Notes under the pieces: model-generated
What the model was told of the DNA's origin: nothing
Database searches by the model: none
What the model saw: only the letters and a program-made list of their open reading frames with translations
Shown: one piece after another, positions 8,877 to 16,894 of the stretch
How positions within the stretch are numbered: the first letter of the stretch is position 1
Layout of the letters: every line of letters begins with the position of its first letter
Assembly (NCBI RefSeq): GCF_001305675.1
Contig: NZ_CP011853.1
Location: 3,782,001 to 3,846,000 of the forward strand
Source of the DNA: Gordonia phthalatica
GTDB lineage: Bacteria; Actinomycetota; Actinomycetes; Mycobacteriales; Mycobacteriaceae
Direction: 5' to 3'
Length of the DNA stretch: 64,000 bases
Translations under genes and position numbers: made by a program

Positions 8877-8918
8877 ACGACGAGACCCGCCCCGAGAATT
8901 CGGGGCGGGTCTCGTCGT
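8877..8918. terminator. 19-bp GC-rich bidirectional terminator
   Basis: The arms 8877-8895 and 8900-8918 pair perfectly over 19 bp around a 4-nt loop, between the convergent fprA and the secreted-protein gene. The stem is GC-rich and followed by TCGT rather than a full U-tract, as is usual in actinobacteria. Confidence 0.85.
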
Positions 8919-8945
8919 TCGTCTTGGGCGTGATCGCCGGAGACA

Positions 8946-9446
8946 CTAGCTGGTGGGCTTCTCCTCGATCTTGCCGTTCTGGCCGTCCTTCGGCGGAGCC
9001 TGGCGGACGTTCTGCCAGAAGCCGACGTTGTTCATCGGGTTCTCGACCTGGTTGGCGATGGCGTAGCCGGAGATGGAGGCGGGCCAGCAGCCCTTCCACT
9101 TGGTGGAGAACAGGATCGAGGCCTGACCCGGCTTCAGCTGGCCGACCTTGGTGCCCTTCGCCTTGTTGGCCGGGACCCACTTGGTGGGACCGCCGAACTC
9201 GGTGACGGTGACGCCGGTCATCGTGGATCCGCCGACGTTGACGACACCCATCCAGCGGTGCATCTGCCACTGGGGACCGTCGGACCAGTTGGGGCCCCAC
9301 GGGGAGAAGGTGCAGCTGACGCCACCGATGATCGCGAGATCACCCGGGCCTGCAGCCTGCGCCTGCGGCGCGGCGACGAGAGTGCCGGCGCCGATGGCGC
9401 CCGCAGCGACGGCGACCGTCGCAATCCGTGTCAGGGACTTCTTCAT
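8946..9446 (-). CDS. Secreted protein of unknown function
   Basis: The product has 166 residues with a classical signal peptide: MKKSLTR, a hydrophobic core, and a likely cut after AQA near residue 31. The mature domain of about 135 residues carries two cysteines (near the motifs SCTF and KGCW) that may form a disulfide, many Trp and Gly, and a hydrophilic C-terminus rich in Lys and Gly. Start ATG 9446 has GAAAGG 8 nt upstream; the in-frame ATG 36 nt earlier would spoil the signal peptide. No enzyme motif is seen. It is divergent from the FecCD operon with about 190 nt between. Confidence 0.75.
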   Translation of the reverse strand: MKKSLTRIATVAVAAGAIGAGTLVAAPQAQAAGPGDLAIIGGVSCTFSPWGPNWSDGPQWQMHRWMGVVNVGGSTMTGVTVTEFGGPTKWVPANKAKGTKVGQLKPGQASILFSTKWKGCWPASISGYAIANQVENPMNNVGFWQNVRQAPPKDGQNGKIEEKPTS

Positions 9447-9616
9447 GTCGAAAGCCTTTCGTGTCATCGGTCGGTGGGTCAAGGTGTGTCCCCAACCCTT
9501 ACCCTCCTATCGTCGGCGTCACAGTGCCTTGTTACCGAATCGTTCAGCAAACCTCACCCGCTCATGCGATTCATCCGTCCGACCGGCCGATCCCGACGAG
9601 AGAGCTCCCTCCATAG

Positions 9617-9635
9617 TTAGGTAAGGTAATCCTTT
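9617..9635 (+). promoter_or_regulatory. IdeR/DtxR-type iron box overlapping the -10 region
   Basis: TTAGGTAAGGTAATCCTTT matches 13 of 19 positions of the IdeR box (TTAGGTTAGGCTAACCTAA). It includes the -10 TAAGGT (9622-9627) and ends at the GTG start of the permease gene. An iron-loaded IdeR bound here would block a leaderless promoter. Confidence 0.65.
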
Positions 9636-10616
9636 GTGAAGAAGGGGTTGGGAGTCGTCTTTCTGGTGATCGCGATCGCGATCGCCTTCATGGCATCCGT
9701 CGCGATCGGCTCACGCGTGGTGCCGTGGAGCGAGACCGTCGACGCGCTCCGGACCGCTCTCTCCGGTGCCGGACTGCCCGACCTCTACGACCGCAGGCTC
9801 ACCCGCACCGTCCTCGGCCTGGTGGTGGGACTGGCGATCGGCGCGGCCGGCGCCCTCACCCAGGGGCACACCCGCAACCCGCTCGCCGACCCCGGCCTGC
9901 TCGGCATCAATGCGGGTGCCGCCTGCGCCGTGGTCATCGGCGCCTTCGTCTTCGGCACGTCCGGCACTCTGGTCAACACAGTCCTCGGGCTGGTCGGTGC
10001 GCTGATCGCGGCCGCCGCGGTCTTCGGCCTCGCCAACGTCACCGGATCGTCGCCGCTGACTCTGGTCCTCGCGGGCGCGGGACTCACCGCGTGCCTCACC
10101 GCCGTCTCCTCGGCGCTCGTCCTGATCGACGGCGCCAGCCTCGACACCTGGCGCTTCTGGAACGTCGGCGCCATCCGGCACGACCCCGACGTCCTCTGGA
10201 CCACCCTGCCGTTCATCGTCGTCGGACTGGTCCTGGCCTTGATCGGGGGCTGGTCGCTGAATGTGTTGAGCCTGGGCGACGACATGGCCACCGCACTCGG
10301 CGGCCGCGTCGGCCTGATCCGCGCGGGCGGCGTCCTCGGCATCGCCCTGCTGGCCGGCGCCGCGACCGCCGCGTGCGGCCCCATCGTCTTCCTCGGCCTG
10401 GTGGTTCCGCATCTGGCCCGGGCGATCACCGGCCCCGACTACCGATGGATCGTCCCCTACTCGGCCCTGGCCGGCGCGCTTCTGATCCTGGTGTGCGACG
10501 TCCTCGGCCGCGTCGTCGCACGCCCCGGGGAGGCGCAGGTGAGTGTCGTCCTCGCGCTGATCGGCGGGCCGATGCTGATGCTCATGGTTCGTCGCAGGAG
10601 GCTTCCCACGGTATGA
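9636..10616 (+). CDS. FecCD-family iron-siderophore permease, first subunit
   Basis: The 326-residue polytopic membrane protein has about nine helices and the family signature of BtuC/FecD/FepD permeases: an RLTRTVLGLVVG start of the core, GALTQGHTRNPLADPGLLGIN (the coupling loop to the ATPase), and GPIVFLGLVVPHLAR near the C-terminus. It forms half of an ABC importer channel for ferric siderophores, haem or B12. GTG 9636 directly follows an IdeR-like box, so iron-siderophore import is the likely role. It overlaps the second permease by 4 nt (ATGA). No ATPase or binding protein gene is adjacent. Confidence 0.88.
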   Translation: MKKGLGVVFLVIAIAIAFMASVAIGSRVVPWSETVDALRTALSGAGLPDLYDRRLTRTVLGLVVGLAIGAAGALTQGHTRNPLADPGLLGINAGAACAVVIGAFVFGTSGTLVNTVLGLVGALIAAAAVFGLANVTGSSPLTLVLAGAGLTACLTAVSSALVLIDGASLDTWRFWNVGAIRHDPDVLWTTLPFIVVGLVLALIGGWSLNVLSLGDDMATALGGRVGLIRAGGVLGIALLAGAATAACGPIVFLGLVVPHLARAITGPDYRWIVPYSALAGALLILVCDVLGRVVARPGEAQVSVVLALIGGPMLMLMVRRRRLPTV

Positions 10617-11668
10617 CCACCCGCACTCGCGCTCTCGACATCGGTCCCACCTCCTGGGTGGTCCGACCGCGGCTGGCGATCTGCACCGGCATCGGCGTCG
10701 TGACCACCCTCCTGCTGATGGTCGTCGGGCTGTCCGTCGGTTTCACCACGCCCGTCGACACCGCACGCATCCTGCTGGGCGGCGGCCGCGTGGCGGAGAA
10801 CATCGTCGTCTTCGACGACCTCCTCCCGCGCGTGCTCATCGCGGCCTTCGCCGGCTTCGGCCTGGCCCTGTCCGGCTGCCTGACGCAGGTCATCACCCGC
10901 AATCCGCTGGCTACCCCCGATCTGCTGGGCATCACCTCCGGCGCGAGCGTCGGCGTGGTCCTGGCGGTCACCTCGACCAGCACCGGCTTCGGCTCGGTCT
11001 TCGCGTCCATCGGCGTCCCCACCTCGGCGCTGCTCGGCGGCCTGGCGACCGCCTTCCTCATGTACCTGCTGGCCTGGAGCAGGGGTCAGGTCGTCACCAG
11101 CACGCTGCGGCTGATCCTGATCGGCGTCGGCATGACGTGGATGATGCAGGCGGTGGTCGGCTATCTGCTGTCGCGCGCCGACGTGCACGACTCGTCGACC
11201 GCGCAGCGCTGGATCGTCGGCTCCCTCGGCGGTACCGGCTGGAGCTCGGTTGCGCCGGTGATGATCGCCGCCGCCATCGGTCTCGCGTGGACGGCGATCA
11301 TCGCCCGACCCCTCACAGTCAGCGGTCTGGGCCCCGACGTGGCGCGCGGTCTCGGCGTCCGCCTCGGCGTCGTCACCTACGGAACGCTGCTGGTCGCGGT
11401 GGTCGTGGCGTCCCTGGCCGTGTCGGCGGCCGGCCCCATCGCCTTCGTCGGTCTGGTGGCGCCGCAGATCGCGCTGCGCCTGGCGAAGACCGCGCAGCCG
11501 ACACCCGTCTTCTCCGGCTTGATCGGTGCCGCCATGGTGTTGCTCGCGGACATCGTCTGCCGCGGTGCGCTTCCCGGCGGGCTCCCCGTCGGCGTGGTGA
11601 CCGCCGCGGTCGGCGGCCCGTTCCTGATCTTCCTGATCGTGCAGACGGCCCGGAAGTCGTCGGTGTAG
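10613..11668 (+). CDS. FecCD-family iron-siderophore permease, second subunit
   Basis: This 351-residue partner permease has the same signatures: RVLIAAFAGFGLALSGCLTQ, TRNPLATPDLLGITSGA and GPIAFVGLVAPQIALR. A cytoplasmic N-terminus of about 25 residues precedes the first helix. Start ATG 10613 overlaps the stop of the first permease and has AGGAGG 11 nt upstream; the frame is open further back only as a shadow of that gene. The two proteins should form the heterodimeric membrane part of a siderophore ABC importer. The ATPase and binding protein must be encoded elsewhere. Confidence 0.88.
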   Translation: MTTRTRALDIGPTSWVVRPRLAICTGIGVVTTLLLMVVGLSVGFTTPVDTARILLGGGRVAENIVVFDDLLPRVLIAAFAGFGLALSGCLTQVITRNPLATPDLLGITSGASVGVVLAVTSTSTGFGSVFASIGVPTSALLGGLATAFLMYLLAWSRGQVVTSTLRLILIGVGMTWMMQAVVGYLLSRADVHDSSTAQRWIVGSLGGTGWSSVAPVMIAAAIGLAWTAIIARPLTVSGLGPDVARGLGVRLGVVTYGTLLVAVVVASLAVSAAGPIAFVGLVAPQIALRLAKTAQPTPVFSGLIGAAMVLLADIVCRGALPGGLPVGVVTAAVGGPFLIFLIVQTARKSSV

Positions 11669-11679
11669 CGCAACCCGAA

Positions 11680-11702
11680 GTGGTACCGTGACCTTGTACC
11701 AC
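11680..11702 (+). promoter_or_regulatory. Operator of the yefM-yoeB pair
   Basis: The inverted repeat GTGGTAC (11680-11686) and GTACCAC (11696-11702) has a 9-nt spacer, 20 nt before yefM. Autoregulation by the antitoxin-toxin complex at such a palindrome is the rule for this family. Confidence 0.65.
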
Positions 11703-11722
11703 TCACATTCTGAGGTGATGTC

Positions 11723-11974
11723 ATGTCCATCAGCGCCAGTGAGGCCCGTAAGACCCTGTTTCCCCTGATCGAGCGGGTCAATGCCGACCACGAGGCCGTC
11801 GAGATCGTGTCCCGTCACGGCAATGCGGTTCTCATGCCCGCCGACGAGTACGCGGCATGGCAGGAGACGGCCTACCTGTTCCGCTCCCCCGCCAACGCTC
11901 GCCGTCTGCTCGATGCTTACGAGCGTGCCCGTGCAGGCACGACAGAGACCCACGACCTCGACCGAGACGTCTGA
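11723..11974 (+). CDS. yefM: Antitoxin of the YefM/Phd family
   Basis: The 83-residue antitoxin shows the family pattern: MSISASEARKTLFPLIERV at the start, IVSRHGNAVLMPADEYAAW in the DNA-binding dimer domain, then a flexible C-terminal tail (about 58-83) that should wrap around and block the toxin. The stop codon is followed immediately by the toxin start, so the two are translated together. A palindrome upstream is the probable autoregulatory operator. Together they act as a type II toxin-antitoxin system, related to M. tuberculosis RelJ. Confidence 0.92.
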   Translation: MSISASEARKTLFPLIERVNADHEAVEIVSRHGNAVLMPADEYAAWQETAYLFRSPANARRLLDAYERARAGTTETHDLDRDV

Positions 11975-12229
11975 ATGCGCCTGGTCTGGGACCCCTCGGC
12001 CTGGAACGATTACAAGCACTGGCAGACTGCGGACCGCCGGATTCTGAAACGAATCAACACCCTGATCGATGCGTGCCTCCGCGACCCCTTCGAGTGCATC
12101 GGCAAGCCCGAACAACTCAAGTACGGAGCCTCGGGAGCCTGGTCCAGGCGCATCACCGACGAGCACCGACTCGTCTACCTCGTCATCGACGACGACCTGA
12201 TCATCCTCCAAGCGCGATACCACTACTGA
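11975..12229 (+). CDS. yoeB: Ribosome-dependent mRNA interferase toxin, YoeB/Txe family
   Basis: The 84-residue toxin has the RelE fold. Its length and key residues coincide with E. coli YoeB: Glu46, Arg65, His83 and Tyr84 are all present, in KPEQLKY, EHRLVY and the terminal RYHY. YoeB binds the ribosomal A site and cuts mRNA there, stopping translation when the antitoxin is lost. All catalytic residues are intact, so the toxin should be active. The pair lies between the siderophore permeases and the B12 cluster, in a place that looks like an insertion point, with a hairpin 50 nt downstream. Confidence 0.93.
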   Translation: MRLVWDPSAWNDYKHWQTADRRILKRINTLIDACLRDPFECIGKPEQLKYGASGAWSRRITDEHRLVYLVIDDDLIILQARYHY

Positions 12230-12279
12230 GTGCCGCTGAGATCAGTCCAGTCATCGTGCGCCGACGGCAGTCTCGAGCT

Positions 12280-12329
12280 GTTGCAGTTTCGCCCCAGCGC
12301 GAGACACCAGCCTGGGGCGAGACTGGAAC
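12280..12329. terminator. 18-bp hairpin between the toxin gene and the riboswitch
   Basis: The arms 12280-12297 and 12312-12329 pair with two mismatches around a 14-nt loop. It probably ends the toxin-antitoxin transcript and shields the riboswitch. With the riboswitch it fills most of the 378-nt gap between yoeB and cobG. Confidence 0.6.
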
Positions 12330-12349
12330 GGTCCCGTCTTCCGGCGGCT

Positions 12350-12565
12350 TGCTACGCTGCGAGGGCCAGTCGACTGTCCGTGAGAACGGCCGGTCAGGGA
12401 ATCCGGTGAGAGTCCGGAACTGACGCGCAGCGGTGTGGGTGACGGGCGGAGCACGACGCGAGACAGGGTCTCGCGCAGCCACTGGGACCAAGAGTCCCGG
12501 GAAGGCGTTCCGTCCCGGACGATCCCGAGTCCGAAGACCTGCTGGCCCTTGCGGTGACACCGCGA
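12350..12565 (+). promoter_or_regulatory. Cobalamin riboswitch upstream of cobG
   Basis: The conserved cobalamin aptamer parts appear in order: GGGAATCCGGTGAGA then TCCGGAACTG, CAGCGGTG, the B12-box-like GCAGCCACTGGGA, CCCGGGAAGG and GAGTCCGAAGACCTGC near 12530-12545. Adenosylcobalamin binding should shut down the plus-strand biosynthesis operon that starts 43 nt later. The exact boundaries are estimates. Confidence 0.93.
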
Positions 12566-12607
12566 GGTCAGTACTTGGGGTGACGCGCAGAGCCCCCGAC
12601 CTCGAGG

Positions 12608-13450
12608 ATGGAAGTGTCGACTCCGACGCGAACGCGTCCCGACCGATGCCCCGGCGTACTCCGCCCATGGGCCGCGGACGACGGCGCTCTGACCCGCATC
12701 CGGGTGCCCGGCGGACAGGTCTCCGTCTCCAGCCTGCTCACGCTGGCCGAGATCGCCGACCTGCACGGCGACGGCCTGATCCACGTCACCGGACGCGCCA
12801 ACCTGCAGCTGCGCGCGCTGCCTGCGATCGACGGCTCCCTCATCGGCCCCGTGGTCGCCGCCATCGAGGCGACCGGGCTGCTGCCGTCGCGCAATCACGA
12901 CTTGGCCCGCAACATCCTGGTCTCGCCGCAGACCGGGCTCGCGGGCGGTCGTGCGGATCTGCGTCCAGTCCTCGCCGACCTCGACCGCCGGCTGCTCGCC
13001 GAGCCTCGACTGGCGGAGCTGCCCGGCCGGTTCCTATTCGTCCTCGACGACGGCCGCAGTGATCTGCACGACCGCCACCGCGACCTCGGCCTCATCGCCC
13101 TCGACGGTGCGAACTGCCAACTCCGTGTCGGGAAGACCTTCGGCCCGGTGCTCCCGCTCGACGACGCCGCCGCAACACTGGTCCGCCTGGCCCTTCGCTT
13201 CCTCGACCACCGAGGCTCCGGTCCGACCGCCGCCTGGCACGTCGCCGAGCTCCCCGCGCCGCTGTGCGCGGCGTGCACGCCCGCGCCGCAGTCGTGCGTC
13301 CGCACCGAACCACTCCCCTACGGCCGCGTTCCCGGCGGCCACCACGTCGACGCCCTCGAAGGCCTCACCCGCAGTGACATCGCGGGCTGGGGCGCCGACC
13401 GCGTCGTGCTGACCCCGTGGCACGGCGTCCTGATCCCGGAGAACTCATGA
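12608..13450 (+). CDS. cobG: Precorrin-3B synthase CobG, N-terminal half only
   Basis: CobG turns precorrin-3A into precorrin-3B, preparing ring contraction in the aerobic B12 pathway. The 280-residue product has the first ferredoxin-like half of the nitrite/sulfite reductase family: DRCPGVLRP at 12-20, GLIHVTGRANLQLR at about 57-70, and the closing VVLTPWHGVLIP. Normal CobG proteins (about 360-460 residues) continue from that point with the cysteine motifs that bind the 4Fe-4S centre. Here the frame ends at once and cobH starts in the overlapping ATGA. The cluster-binding half is missing, so activity is doubtful unless another protein supplies it. First gene after the riboswitch. Confidence 0.8.
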   Translation: MEVSTPTRTRPDRCPGVLRPWAADDGALTRIRVPGGQVSVSSLLTLAEIADLHGDGLIHVTGRANLQLRALPAIDGSLIGPVVAAIEATGLLPSRNHDLARNILVSPQTGLAGGRADLRPVLADLDRRLLAEPRLAELPGRFLFVLDDGRSDLHDRHRDLGLIALDGANCQLRVGKTFGPVLPLDDAAATLVRLALRFLDHRGSGPTAAWHVAELPAPLCAACTPAPQSCVRTEPLPYGRVPGGHHVDALEGLTRSDIAGWGADRVVLTPWHGVLIPENS

Positions 13451-14142
13451 ATCCCGCCCCGACCGACCGCACCGCCGTTGCCGACCTCACGGCCCCGCCG
13501 CGCGCCTACGACTACCTCACGTCCGGCGCAGGCATCTACGACCGTTCGTTCGCCACCATCCGTGCCGAGTCCGACCTGAGCCGGGTACCGGCCGACGCCG
13601 AGAAGCTGGCCGTCCGGATGATCCACGCGAGCGGGCAGACCGATCTGGTCGACGACCTGGTGATCCACGCGCGGCTGCTCGCGGACGGTCGTGCCGCGTT
13701 GAACGCCGGGCGGCCGATCCTCGCCGACACCCAGATGGTGGCCCGCGGCGTCACCGCCGGTCGACTGCCCGCCGCCAACGACGTCCACTGCCTCCTCGGC
13801 GACCCGCGCGTCGCCGACCTCGCCGCCGACTGGGGCACCACGCGGACCGCGGCCGCGGTCTCGCTGTGGGAGCCGATGCTCGACGGTGCCGTCGTCGCGA
13901 TCGGCAACGCCCCGACCGCCCTGTTCCATCTCCTGGAGATGCTGATCGCCGGAGCTCCGCGGCCGGCCGCGATCATCGGCTGCCCCGTCGGTTTCATCGG
14001 CGCCGCCGAATCGAAGGAGGCCCTCGCGGCGTTCGCCGACGAACACGGCATCGACGTCCCGTTCGTCACCGTCCGCGGACGACGCGGCGGCTCAGCCGTC
14101 ACCTCCGCCGCGATCAACGCCCTGGCGCAGGAGGCGGAATGA
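13447..14142 (+). CDS. cobH: Precorrin-8X methylmutase
   Basis: CobH (231 residues) moves a methyl group from C11 to C12 of precorrin-8X to give hydrogenobyrinic acid. Family features seen are IYDRSFATIRAESDL near residue 35, AVRMIHASGQTDL with the catalytic histidine, GRPILADTQMVARGV, and GCPVGFIGAAESKEAL toward the C-terminus. Start ATG 13447 overlaps the cobG stop by 4 nt, and its own stop overlaps the next start, in a tightly coupled operon. The ATG at 13417 lies inside cobG and is not needed. Confidence 0.93.
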   Translation: MNPAPTDRTAVADLTAPPRAYDYLTSGAGIYDRSFATIRAESDLSRVPADAEKLAVRMIHASGQTDLVDDLVIHARLLADGRAALNAGRPILADTQMVARGVTAGRLPAANDVHCLLGDPRVADLAADWGTTRTAAAVSLWEPMLDGAVVAIGNAPTALFHLLEMLIAGAPRPAAIIGCPVGFIGAAESKEALAAFADEHGIDVPFVTVRGRRGGSAVTSAAINALAQEAE

Positions 14143-15671
14143 GCGGCACGTTCACGATCGTCGGGCTGGGCCCCGGCGACCCCGAACTCATCACCCGCAA
14201 GGCCGCCCGCCTGATCGGGGAGGCCGACGTCGTCGCCTATCACGCGGGTGTCCGGAAGTCGTCGCACGCGCGGCGGATCGCCGCCGACCTGATCCCCTCC
14301 GAGGTCATCGAGGAGGAGCTCCGCTACCCGGTCACGACGGGGACCACCGACCATCCCGGCGGGTACGTCGGCGCGCTGACCGACTTCTACGAGGGATCCG
14401 CCGCGCGGATGACCGCTCACCTCGATGCCGGGCGCACCGTCGTGCTGCTCGCCGAGGGCGACCCGCTGTTCTACGGGTCGGCGATGTACCTGCACGACCG
14501 CCTCTCGCCCGACTACCCGACCGACGTCGTCCCGGGCGTCCCCGCGTACGCCGCGGCGACAGCCGCGCTCGGCACTCCGCTGGTCCGGCAGGACGACGTC
14601 CTCACCGTCCTCGCGGGAACGCTGCCCGAGCCGGAGCTGGCACGACGCCTCGCCGACACCGACGGCGCGGTGATCATGAAGCTCGGCCGCACCTTCCCGG
14701 CCGTGCGTCGTGCCCTGCACGCGGCCGGCCGACTCGACGGCGCCTGGTATGTGGAGCGCGCCTCGATGCCCGAACAGGAGTGGCGGCCGGTGGTCGACGT
14801 CGACCCGTCGACGGTCCCGTACTTCTCGCTGATCGTGGTTCCTGGCGACGCCGCCCATCCCGGCGAGGCGCGGCGCATGCGGACCGGTGCCGAACCGGAA
14901 GCGCAGACGACCCGCCCCGAGAACGCCGCCGAACTGCTGGTGATCGGCCTCGGGCCCGGCCCGGCCGAGTGGCTGACACCCGAGGCGTCGACGGCGCTCG
15001 CCGAGGTGGAACACGTCATCGGGTACGCGCCGTACGTGAACCGCGTCCCGCAGCGGCCCGGCCTCACCCGGCACTCCTCCGGGAACACCGTCGAGGTGGA
15101 TCGCGCCAGACAGGCACTGCGTCTGGCACGCGCCGGGGAGCGCGTGGCCGTGGTGTCCGGCGGCGACGCCGGCGTCTTCGGCATGGCGGCCGCCGTGTTC
15201 GAGGCCGCGGAGGACCCGGAGTTCGCCGACGTCCCGATCCGGGTGGTGCCCGGCGTCAGCGCCGTGCAGGCGGTCGCCGCCCGCGCCGGCGCCCCGATCG
15301 GCGCCGACTTCGCCGTGATGAGCCTGTCGGACCGGCTGAAGCCGTGGGAGGTGATCGCGTGCCGACTGCGCGCCGTCGCCGAGGCCGACCTTGTCCTCGG
15401 GATCTACAACCCGGCATCGCACTCGCGGCGTGAGCAGATCGTCGCCGCCCGCGACCTGCTGCTGGAACACCGTGATCCCGCGACCGTCGTGATCGTCGGC
15501 CGTGACATCGGGCGCGACGAGGAGTCGCTGACCGTCACCACGCTCGGCGACCTCGACCCGGAGACCATCGACATGAAGTGCCTGTTGATCGTCGGGGCGT
15601 CGTCGACGCGCGTCACCGCGTCCGGTCGGGTGTGGAGTCCGCGGTCGGTGCCCGCCGGGGCGCTGCTGTGA
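14139..15671 (+). CDS. cobIJ: Fused precorrin-2 C20-methyltransferase / precorrin-3B C17-methyltransferase
   Basis: This 510-residue fusion has two tetrapyrrole methylase domains, as in M. tuberculosis CobIJ. The CobI half opens with TIVGLGPGDPELITRKA and carries LLAEGDPLFYGS and VVPGVPAYAAA. The CobJ half begins at about residue 265 with LLVIGLGPGPAEWLTPEA and carries VVSGGDAGVFGMA and VVPGVSAVQAVAARAGAP. Each half uses SAM: CobI methylates C20 and CobJ methylates C17 with ring contraction. CobJ acts on the CobG product, which makes the half-length CobG just upstream notable. Start ATG 14139 overlaps the cobH stop. Confidence 0.94.
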   Translation: MSGTFTIVGLGPGDPELITRKAARLIGEADVVAYHAGVRKSSHARRIAADLIPSEVIEEELRYPVTTGTTDHPGGYVGALTDFYEGSAARMTAHLDAGRTVVLLAEGDPLFYGSAMYLHDRLSPDYPTDVVPGVPAYAAATAALGTPLVRQDDVLTVLAGTLPEPELARRLADTDGAVIMKLGRTFPAVRRALHAAGRLDGAWYVERASMPEQEWRPVVDVDPSTVPYFSLIVVPGDAAHPGEARRMRTGAEPEAQTTRPENAAELLVIGLGPGPAEWLTPEASTALAEVEHVIGYAPYVNRVPQRPGLTRHSSGNTVEVDRARQALRLARAGERVAVVSGGDAGVFGMAAAVFEAAEDPEFADVPIRVVPGVSAVQAVAARAGAPIGADFAVMSLSDRLKPWEVIACRLRAVAEADLVLGIYNPASHSRREQIVAARDLLLEHRDPATVVIVGRDIGRDEESLTVTTLGDLDPETIDMKCLLIVGASSTRVTASGRVWSPRSVPAGALL

Positions 15672-16894
15672 CGCCGCCGGTCACCGTGATCGGCGTCGGT
15701 GCGGACGGCTGGGACGGCCTCGTCGAACCGACCCGGCAGCGGATCCTGGACGCCGATGTCCTCCTCGGCGGCGACCGTCACCTGGCGCTGATCCCTCCGG
15801 TGGATGGGCAGGTCCGACGTCCCTGGCCGCGCCCGCTGTCCGATCTCGACGGCTTCCTGGCCGAGTTCGGCGATGCCCGCGTGGTCGCTCTGGCCTCAGG
15901 CGATCCCTTCGTCTCCGGCATCGGGACGCGGCTCGCCGCGATCCTCGGCGAGCGCCTCGAGTCGATTCCCGCCGTCTCGTCGGTGGCTCTCGCGCGGTCC
16001 CGGATGCGGTGGTCGGCGGAGTCGTCGACGGTCGTCACGCTGGTCGGCCGTGACCCGAACACCCTGCGCCGCGAGTTGGCACCCGGCGCACGACTGCTGG
16101 TGCTGTCGTCGGACGAGTCGACGCCCGCCGCGGTGGCCCGGATCCTCGTCGAGCACGGTCTCGGCGACTCTCGGGTCACCGTGCTCGGCGACCTCGGGGC
16201 CGTCGACGAGAGCCGCACCGAGTTCACCGCGAGCGACGGGCCGGGCACCTCGATCCCCCGCCTCCACGCCCTCGCGATCGAGGCCCGCGGCCCCGCCGGC
16301 CCTGCTACGAGCTGGGCCACCGGCCTGCCCGACGAGGCCTTCGAGCACGACGGTCAGCTCACCAAACGCGACCAGCGCGCGAGCGCCCTCTCTCGCCTCG
16401 CGCCCCGGCCCGGAGCCCTGCTGTGGGACGTCGGTGCAGGGGCCGGGTCGGTCGCGATCGAGTGGCTGCGCGCCCACCCGACCACGGCGGCGATCGCCGT
16501 CGAGCACCATCCGGACCGGGCCGCGCGGATCGTGCGCAACGCCGCTCGCCTCGGCGTGCCGCGACTCCGGCTCGTCACCGGTCGCGCGCCCGATGCTCTC
16601 GCCGACCTGCCCGCACCCGACGCGATCTTCGTCGGCGGCGGTGCCACGGCGGACGGTCTCCTCGACCTCTGTCGTGACGCCCTCACCCCCGGCGGACGGC
16701 TCGTCGTGCACGGCGTGACCTTCGAGACCGAAGAACTGCTGCTCGCCGCGTTCCGCGCGCACGGCGGCGAGCTGACGCGCCTGTCGGTGGAGCACGCCGC
16801 ACCGCTCGGCGGCCGGTTCCACGGCTGGCAGCCGAGTCGCGCCGTCACCCAGTGGGCCTGGACTAAGCCTCTGACCGAACGGGAGAACGCATGA
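15668..16894 (+). CDS. cobL: Precorrin-6Y C5,15-methyltransferase (decarboxylating)
   Basis: The 408-residue CobL has an N-terminal tetrapyrrole methylase domain (TVIGVGADGWDGL at the start, ALASGDPFVSGIG near 75) and a C-terminal Rossmann SAM methyltransferase domain (LLWDVGAGAGSVAIEWL at about 250-266, IFVGGGAT near 320), matching the CbiE-CbiT fusion. It methylates C5 and C15 and removes the acetate carboxyl at C12. The start is GTG 15668, overlapping the cobIJ stop (GTGA), rather than the upstream ATG within cobIJ. Confidence 0.93.
   Translation: MTPPVTVIGVGADGWDGLVEPTRQRILDADVLLGGDRHLALIPPVDGQVRRPWPRPLSDLDGFLAEFGDARVVALASGDPFVSGIGTRLAAILGERLESIPAVSSVALARSRMRWSAESSTVVTLVGRDPNTLRRELAPGARLLVLSSDESTPAAVARILVEHGLGDSRVTVLGDLGAVDESRTEFTASDGPGTSIPRLHALAIEARGPAGPATSWATGLPDEAFEHDGQLTKRDQRASALSRLAPRPGALLWDVGAGAGSVAIEWLRAHPTTAAIAVEHHPDRAARIVRNAARLGVPRLRLVTGRAPDALADLPAPDAIFVGGGATADGLLDLCRDALTPGGRLVVHGVTFETEELLLAAFRAHGGELTRLSVEHAAPLGGRFHGWQPSRAVTQWAWTKPLTERENA

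Noticed and set aside
13536..15470. A 644-codon frame on the minus strand opposite cobH and cobIJ
   Set aside because: It is antisense to three recognised methylase or mutase domains and is a shadow.
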